Shown here: in pieces, positions 59,705-64,000 of the stretch
How the letters are laid out: every line of letters begins with the position of its first letter
Position numbering within the stretch: position 1 is the first letter of the stretch
NCBI RefSeq assembly: GCF_001424425.1
Contig: NZ_LMPT01000012.1
Location: 392,073-456,072, forward strand
Direction: 5' to 3'
Length of the DNA stretch: 64,000 nucleotides
Origin: Acidovorax sp. Leaf191
GTDB lineage: Bacteria; Pseudomonadota; Gammaproteobacteria; Burkholderiales; Burkholderiaceae_C
Translations under genes and position numbers: made by a program
The notes under the pieces: model-generated
The model's database searches: none
Told to the model about the DNA's origin: nothing
The model's input: the letters and a program-made list of their open reading frames with translations, nothing else

Positions 59705-59791
59705 CTCCCCCTGAGCGGCTACGCCGCTTCCCCCTCTCTCACGCTGCGCGTGGGAGGGGGACGCCGCCAGCGCGGCGGGGCGGCCCTTGCG
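59705..59791. repeat. Triple-hairpin repeat between urtA and urtB
   Basis: Three stems in a row: AGCGGC-TAC-GCCGCT, then CACGC-TGC-GCGTG flanked by CCCTC/GGGAGG, then CGCCGC-CAGC-GCGGCG. It follows the urtA stop by a few bases and precedes urtB by about 60 bp. Structure of this kind often protects the upstream message or reduces read-through. Confidence 0.75.
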
Positions 59792-59854
59792 CCGGCCCTC
59801 GCATTCAGCTCGCGCGGGTTCTGCGGCCCACTGCTTTTTCACACAGCTTCCGTC

Positions 59855-61435
59855 ATGCTCTCTTCCCTCTTTTCTCGCCTGATCGCCTGCCTGCTGTTGT
59901 GCACAGCGGTGCAGGCGCACGCGCTCACGGCCGAGGCTGCGCGGGCCATGGCGGCGGGCGATACCGATGAGCGGATCGCCGCGCTGCAGGCCGCCATCGC
60001 CACACCGGACGACGCCACCGTGGCCTTCATCCGTGCCATGGGCGACGATGCGGTCAAGATCGCGGGCGACAAGGCCATCGTCGTCAAGGATGGCAAGGGG
60101 CTGGACCCCGTGACGGGCGCCGAGGTGCCCGTGCCCGACGATGCCGAAGACATCGTCAACAACAACCGCATGCGCGGCGAGTTCGACACTGCGCTGGCCT
60201 CGCTGCAGCTCATGTCCACCGACGTGGCCCAGCGCCGCAAAGCCATCGATGCGCTGCGCGAAGAGACCGACGAGGCCCGCCTGCCGCTGATCGAAAAAGC
60301 CCTGGCCGCCGAGCAGGACGCCAGCCTCAAAGCGCTTCTCACCAACATCCGCGCGCGCATGCTTTTGAGCAGCAGCGACGCCGCCAAGCGCCTCGAAGCC
60401 GCGCAGCACCTGGCCGCCAGCGGCAACCCTGCCACCCGCACCGTGCTGCTCGAGCAGCTGCGCAGCGAAGAAGACCCCAAGGTCAAGGCCGCCTTGCAGG
60501 CCGCACTCAAGACGGTGGAGGACAGCCTGCAATGGGGCGAGCGACTGGCAGCGATGTTCACAGGCATCAGCCTGGGCTCCATCCTGCTGCTGGTGGCGCT
60601 GGGCCTGGCCATCACCTACGGCCTCATGGGCGTGATCAACATGGCCCATGGCGAGCTGATGATGATCGGCGCGTACGCCACTTATGTGATGCAGGGCATC
60701 TTCCAAAAGTACTTTCCCGGCGCGTTCGACTGGTACCTGGTCGCCGCCGTGCCCGCTGCCTTCATGGCGTCGGCCCTGATGGGCGCGGTGCTCGAGCGCG
60801 GGGTGATCCGCTTTCTGTATGGCCGGCCGCTCGAGACCTTGCTGGCCACCTGGGGCATCAGCTTGATGCTGCAGCAACTGGTGCGCACCGTGTTCGGCGC
60901 GCAGAACGTGGGCGTGGAAAACCCCTCGTGGATGAGCGGCGGCGTGCAGCTCATGGAGAACCTGCAACTGCCCTGGAACCGCGTGATCATCGTGGCCTTT
61001 GCGCTGGCGGTGCTGGGCGGCGTGGCCTTTCTGATCAGCAAGACGCGCCTGGGGTTGTTCGTGCGCGGCGTCACGCAAAACCGGCCCATCGCTTCGTGCA
61101 TGGGCGTGAACACGGCGCGTGTCGATACCTACGCCTTCGCGCTGGGCTCGGGCATTGCGGGCCTGGCGGGCTGCGCGCTCAGCCAGGTGGGCAACGTGGG
61201 ACCGGACCTGGGCCAGGGCTACATCGTCGACTCGTTCATGGTGGTGGTGCTCGGCGGCGTGGGCCAGCTGGCCGGTACCGTGTACGCAGCGCTGGGCCTG
61301 GGTGTGCTCAACAAGTTCCTGGAAGGCTGGACGGGCGCCGTGCTGGCCAAGATCGCCGTGCTGGTGTTCATCATCATCTTCATACAGAAGCGGCCGCAGG
61401 GCATCTTCGCGGTGAAGGGCCGTACGGCGGATTGA
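59855..61435 (+). CDS. urtB: Urea ABC transporter, permease UrtB
   Basis: UrtB forms half of the inner-membrane channel. The 526-residue product has a signal peptide (MLSSLFSRLIACLLLCTAVQ), a periplasmic N-terminal region of about 200 helical residues as is usual in UrtB, then eight or more membrane helices with LGLAITYGLMGVINMAHGE, the LivH-type signature. Start ATG at 59855. Confidence 0.94.
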   Translation: MLSSLFSRLIACLLLCTAVQAHALTAEAARAMAAGDTDERIAALQAAIATPDDATVAFIRAMGDDAVKIAGDKAIVVKDGKGLDPVTGAEVPVPDDAEDIVNNNRMRGEFDTALASLQLMSTDVAQRRKAIDALREETDEARLPLIEKALAAEQDASLKALLTNIRARMLLSSSDAAKRLEAAQHLAASGNPATRTVLLEQLRSEEDPKVKAALQAALKTVEDSLQWGERLAAMFTGISLGSILLLVALGLAITYGLMGVINMAHGELMMIGAYATYVMQGIFQKYFPGAFDWYLVAAVPAAFMASALMGAVLERGVIRFLYGRPLETLLATWGISLMLQQLVRTVFGAQNVGVENPSWMSGGVQLMENLQLPWNRVIIVAFALAVLGGVAFLISKTRLGLFVRGVTQNRPIASCMGVNTARVDTYAFALGSGIAGLAGCALSQVGNVGPDLGQGYIVDSFMVVVLGGVGQLAGTVYAALGLGVLNKFLEGWTGAVLAKIAVLVFIIIFIQKRPQGIFAVKGRTAD

Positions 61436-61442
61436 GACTGTT

Positions 61443-62582
61443 ATGAATACCCCTGCTATCCAACTCCCCGCACCCGCACCACTGCTCACGCGCAGCGGCT
61501 GGTCGGCCTTCTTCGTGGCGCTCATCGTGGTGTGCGCCGTGGCCCCCGTGCTCAACCTGTGGGTGCCTGCCGGCAGCCCGCTGCATCTGTCCGACTACGC
61601 CGTGGCGCTGCTCGGCAAGATCATGTGCTACGCCATCTGCGCGCTGGCCATGGACCTGATCTGGGGCTACACCGGCATCCTGAGCCTGGGCCATGGCCTG
61701 TTCTTCGCCTTGGGCGGCTACGTGATGGGCATGTACCTCATGCGCCAGATCGGCCGCGACGGCAACTACCAAAGCGACCTGCCCGACTTCATGGTGTTCC
61801 TCGACTGGAAGGAGCTGCCCTGGCACTGGATGCTGTCCGACAGCTTCGTCGCCACGCTGATCCTTGTCGTCGCGGTGCCCGGTGCCATCGCCTTCGTGTT
61901 CGGCTACTTCGCCTTCCGCTCGCGCATCAAGGGCGTTTACTTCTCGATCATCACCCAGGCCATGACGTATGCGGCCATGCTGCTGTTCTTTCGCAACGAG
62001 ACGGGCTTTGGCGGCAACAACGGGTTTACCGACTTCAAGCGCATCCTGGGCCAGCCCATTGCCACGCAGAACATGCGCATGCTGCTGTTCGTGATGACGG
62101 GCGTCACGCTCTTGGTGTTCTTTTTGCTGGCACGCTGGCTGGTGCGCAGCAAGTTCGGCCGCGTGCTGCAGGCCGTGCGCGACGCAGAGACGCGCGTCAT
62201 GTTCTCGGGCTACTCGCCGCTGCCCTACAAGCTCACCATCTGGACCATCAGCGCCATGATGTGCGGCGTGGCCGGTGCGCTGTATGTGCCCCAGGTCGGC
62301 ATCATCAACCCCGGCGAGATGAGCGCCGCCAACTCCATCGAGATTGCGGTGTGGGCCGCGGTGGGTGGCCGCGCGACGCTGATCGGCCCCATCGTCGGCG
62401 CCTTCATCGTCAACGGCGCCAAGAGCTGGCTCACCGTCACGGCGCCGGAGTTCTGGCTGTACTTCCTGGGCGCGTTGTTCATTGCGGTCACGCTGTTCCT
62501 GCCCGATGGTGTGGTGGGACTGGTCAAGAAACTGAAGAACAAGCGCCACGACAACAAGACCCGCGAAGGAGCCGCGCCATGA
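61443..62582 (+). CDS. urtC: Urea ABC transporter, permease UrtC
   Basis: The 379-residue LivM-type permease has multiple helices and conserved LIWGYTGILSLGHGLFFALGGYVMGMYL and GVYFSIITQAMTYAAMLL segments. It follows urtB by 7 bp and overlaps urtD by 4 bp (ATGA). Confidence 0.94.
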   Translation: MNTPAIQLPAPAPLLTRSGWSAFFVALIVVCAVAPVLNLWVPAGSPLHLSDYAVALLGKIMCYAICALAMDLIWGYTGILSLGHGLFFALGGYVMGMYLMRQIGRDGNYQSDLPDFMVFLDWKELPWHWMLSDSFVATLILVVAVPGAIAFVFGYFAFRSRIKGVYFSIITQAMTYAAMLLFFRNETGFGGNNGFTDFKRILGQPIATQNMRMLLFVMTGVTLLVFFLLARWLVRSKFGRVLQAVRDAETRVMFSGYSPLPYKLTIWTISAMMCGVAGALYVPQVGIINPGEMSAANSIEIAVWAAVGGRATLIGPIVGAFIVNGAKSWLTVTAPEFWLYFLGALFIAVTLFLPDGVVGLVKKLKNKRHDNKTREGAAP

Positions 62583-63454
62583 CGCCCGATCTGATGGAAG
62601 AGGGCGCGCAGCGCATCGCTGCCCGGCAGGCGCCGGTCGTGCCAGGCCAGACCGAGTCCGGTGGCCGCGCGGCAGGCTTCTCGCGCGTGGCCACGCCCGG
62701 CGAGGTGGATGTGGCCCACGGCCGCATCCTGTACCTGGAAGACGTGAACGTGAGCTTCGACGGCTTCAAGGCCATCAACAACCTGAGCCTGGATATCGCG
62801 CCCGGCGAGCTGCGCTGCATCATCGGCCCCAACGGTGCGGGCAAGACGACGATGATGGACATCATCACCGGCAAGACCCGGCCGGATAGCGGCACGGTGT
62901 ACTTCGGTTCGACCATCGATCTGTTGCGCCACAACGAGCCGGAGATCGCGAGCCTGGGCATTGGCCGCAAATTCCAGAAGCCCACGGTGTTCGAGCAGCT
63001 CACGGTGTTCGAGAACCTGGAGCTGGCCTTGAAGACCCACAAGGGTGTGGCATCGAGCATGTTCTTTCGGCTGGACTCCGCGCAGTCGGACCGCCTGGCC
63101 GAGGTGTTGCACACCATTCACCTGGCGGGCAGCGTGACGCGGTTGGCCGGGAACCTGAGCCATGGACAAAAGCAGTGGCTGGAGATCGGGATGCTGCTGA
63201 TGCAGGACCCGAAGCTGTTGTTGCTGGACGAGCCCGTGGCTGGGATGACGGACGACGAGACGGCGCGGACTGCGGAGTTGTTTTTGACCTTGAAGGGCAA
63301 GCATTCGCTGATGGTGGTGGAGCACGACATGTCGTTCATCCGCACGATTTCTGAGATCGTGACGGTGTTGTGCGATGGGGCTGTTTTGGCGCAGGGGACG
63401 CTGGACCAGGTGCAGGCGGATGAGCGGGTGATCGAGGTTTATCTGGGGCGGTGA
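62579..63454 (+). CDS. urtD: Urea ABC transporter, ATPase UrtD
   Basis: The 291-residue ATPase has an N-terminal extension of about 45 residues, Walker A GPNGAGKTT, the LSHGQKQWLEIG signature and Walker B LLLLDEP. The last 320 or so bases use codons differently from the rest, with many TTG leucines and ACG threonines. The second ATPase UrtE, usually next, is missing; repeats follow instead. Confidence 0.95.
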   Translation: MTPDLMEEGAQRIAARQAPVVPGQTESGGRAAGFSRVATPGEVDVAHGRILYLEDVNVSFDGFKAINNLSLDIAPGELRCIIGPNGAGKTTMMDIITGKTRPDSGTVYFGSTIDLLRHNEPEIASLGIGRKFQKPTVFEQLTVFENLELALKTHKGVASSMFFRLDSAQSDRLAEVLHTIHLAGSVTRLAGNLSHGQKQWLEIGMLLMQDPKLLLLDEPVAGMTDDETARTAELFLTLKGKHSLMVVEHDMSFIRTISEIVTVLCDGAVLAQGTLDQVQADERVIEVYLGR

Positions 63455-63520
63455 TGGTGTGTTCGGGCTCTTGCTCTTTGGCTGCGGTGCGTATGGGTGG
63501 GGGCGTTGTGCGTCACCGAC

Positions 63521-63545
63521 CGTTCGGGTTGAGCTTGTCGAAACC
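63521..63545 (-). repeat. Dispersed repeat R1, copy f (half site)
   Basis: CCGTTCGGGTTGAGCTTGTCG matches one half of R1 copies d and e. It lies about 70 bp after urtD, at the point where urtE would be expected. Confidence 0.75.
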
Positions 63546-63624
63546 TGGGTGCGCTCGCAGGCTCGCTGGTGGACCGCATGCCTTTGTTGAGGGCGGAGGC
63601 CGGGAGTCGCCCGGCGTGCGAGTA

Positions 63625-63652
63625 ACTTTCTTTTGGGTCGCCAAAAGAAAGT
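63625..63652. repeat. Perfect 12-bp hairpin
   Basis: ACTTTCTTTTGG-GTCG-CCAAAAGAAAGT is a perfect stem with a tetraloop. It lacks a following T-run on either strand. It may end the urtABCD message or be part of a dispersed repeat. Confidence 0.75.
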
Positions 63653-63841
63653 CACCAAAGAAAAGGCGACCCTACAGCCTGCGTCCCCGTGGGGTGCGCT
63701 GCGGAACTCGCTGCGCGCTGCGCGCTCCGCTCAGACAACCGCAGCGAGTCAGTTCACGATGCGTGTGTCCTTCGGCACACGCTCACCCCACGCCCTGCGC
63801 TCCTCGGCGCATCCTGAAGGGATGGGGGACCCAACATCCAC

Positions 63842-63921
63842 ACGGGCCATCGCTGCGCTCGGCCCCGAACGCGCGGGCGCTTCGCGCCGCGACCGCCAGG
63901 CCGAGCGAAGCAATGGCCCGT
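63842..63921. repeat. 80-bp near-palindrome
   Basis: Two 23-bp arms (63842-63864 and 63899-63921) are complementary with two mismatches, around an inner hairpin GGCGC-TTC-GCGCC. It could form a cruciform. Short mobile or regulatory palindromes of this kind recur in related genomes, in my recollection. Confidence 0.7.
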
Positions 63922-64000
63922 GCGGCTGTTTGGCTGTTCGGCTGCCCACCCCCTGTGGCTGCGCCTGCGGCGGGGCGGTTGCGGGGTGGCATGCGCGTCG

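Larger units (their letters stand above)
63455..64000. other. Repeat-rich non-coding DNA after urtD
   Basis: No gene is supported. It holds R1 copy f (63521-63545), a perfect 12-bp hairpin (63625-63652), and a long near-palindrome (63842-63921). I find no Walker motif or other sign of urtE. Short open frames here are shadows of the repeats. Confidence 0.75.

Noticed and set aside
63749..63992. Minus-strand frames of 66-69 codons at the right end
   Set aside because: They overlap the palindromic repeat and lack any ribosome binding site or family similarity.

Overview
The window is GC-rich chromosomal DNA from a betaproteobacterium, most likely a member of the Comamonadaceae close to Acidovorax. 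The evidence is the gene order (rplY-prs-tRNA-Gln-ispE-lolB, rapZ-recN-nadK-hrcA, spoT-rpoZ-gmk-yicC, rph-rdgB-hemW), the protein sequences, and several families of short palindromic intergenic repeats that I associate with this family. I have no alignment, so genus-level placement is a judgement.

Layout. 1-23.5 kb is conserved housekeeping: ribosomal protein L25 (cut by the window edge), PRPP synthetase, tRNA-Gln, isoprenoid kinase IspE, LolB and a TPR lipoprotein-pathway neighbour; the base-excision repair genes mutM and mutY with a dynamin-like GTPase between them; rapZ, recN, nadK; hrcA; two tRNAs; greB; spoT, rpoZ, gmk, yicC; a Ser/Thr kinase and PP2C phosphatase pair; rph, rdgB and hemW. 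23.5-24.3 kb holds a small I78-type lipoprotein and a non-coding stretch with a strong terminator. 24.3-38.2 kb is one tightly overlapping six-gene operon for glycogen and trehalose metabolism (glgB-glgC-glgX-treZ-malQ/treY-glgA), with MalQ and TreY fused in one 1667-residue protein. 38.2-40.0 kb is an AT-richer patch with one exported protein of unknown function next to tRNA-Ser.

40.1-46.9 kb is the urease operon on the minus strand (ureA-ureJ-ureB-ureC-GNAT-ureE-ureF-ureG). It is unusually full of repeats: a triplicated ureA start region, eleven 7-bp repeats before ureJ, and a dispersed repeat inserted in frame inside ureC. 46.9-57.9 kb carries signalling and accessory genes: a membrane permease fused to a hybrid histidine kinase, its LuxR-type response regulator, a PhyH-type dioxygenase, a CheX-like protein (DUF3334), a DUF917 protein, a diguanylate cyclase and a divergent MurA paralogue. 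58.4-63.5 kb is the urea ABC importer urtA-urtB-urtC-urtD. The last 546 bases are non-coding repeats.

How it fits together. Urt brings urea in, urease hydrolyses it, and UreE/F/G/J handle nickel. Two expected partners, urtE and ureD, are absent from the positions where related bacteria usually keep them, and both broken ends carry copies of the same dispersed repeat, so the ure-urt locus looks rearranged. The permease-kinase fusion beside ureA is the best candidate for a poorly described system: a possible transporter-type sensor for a nitrogen compound.
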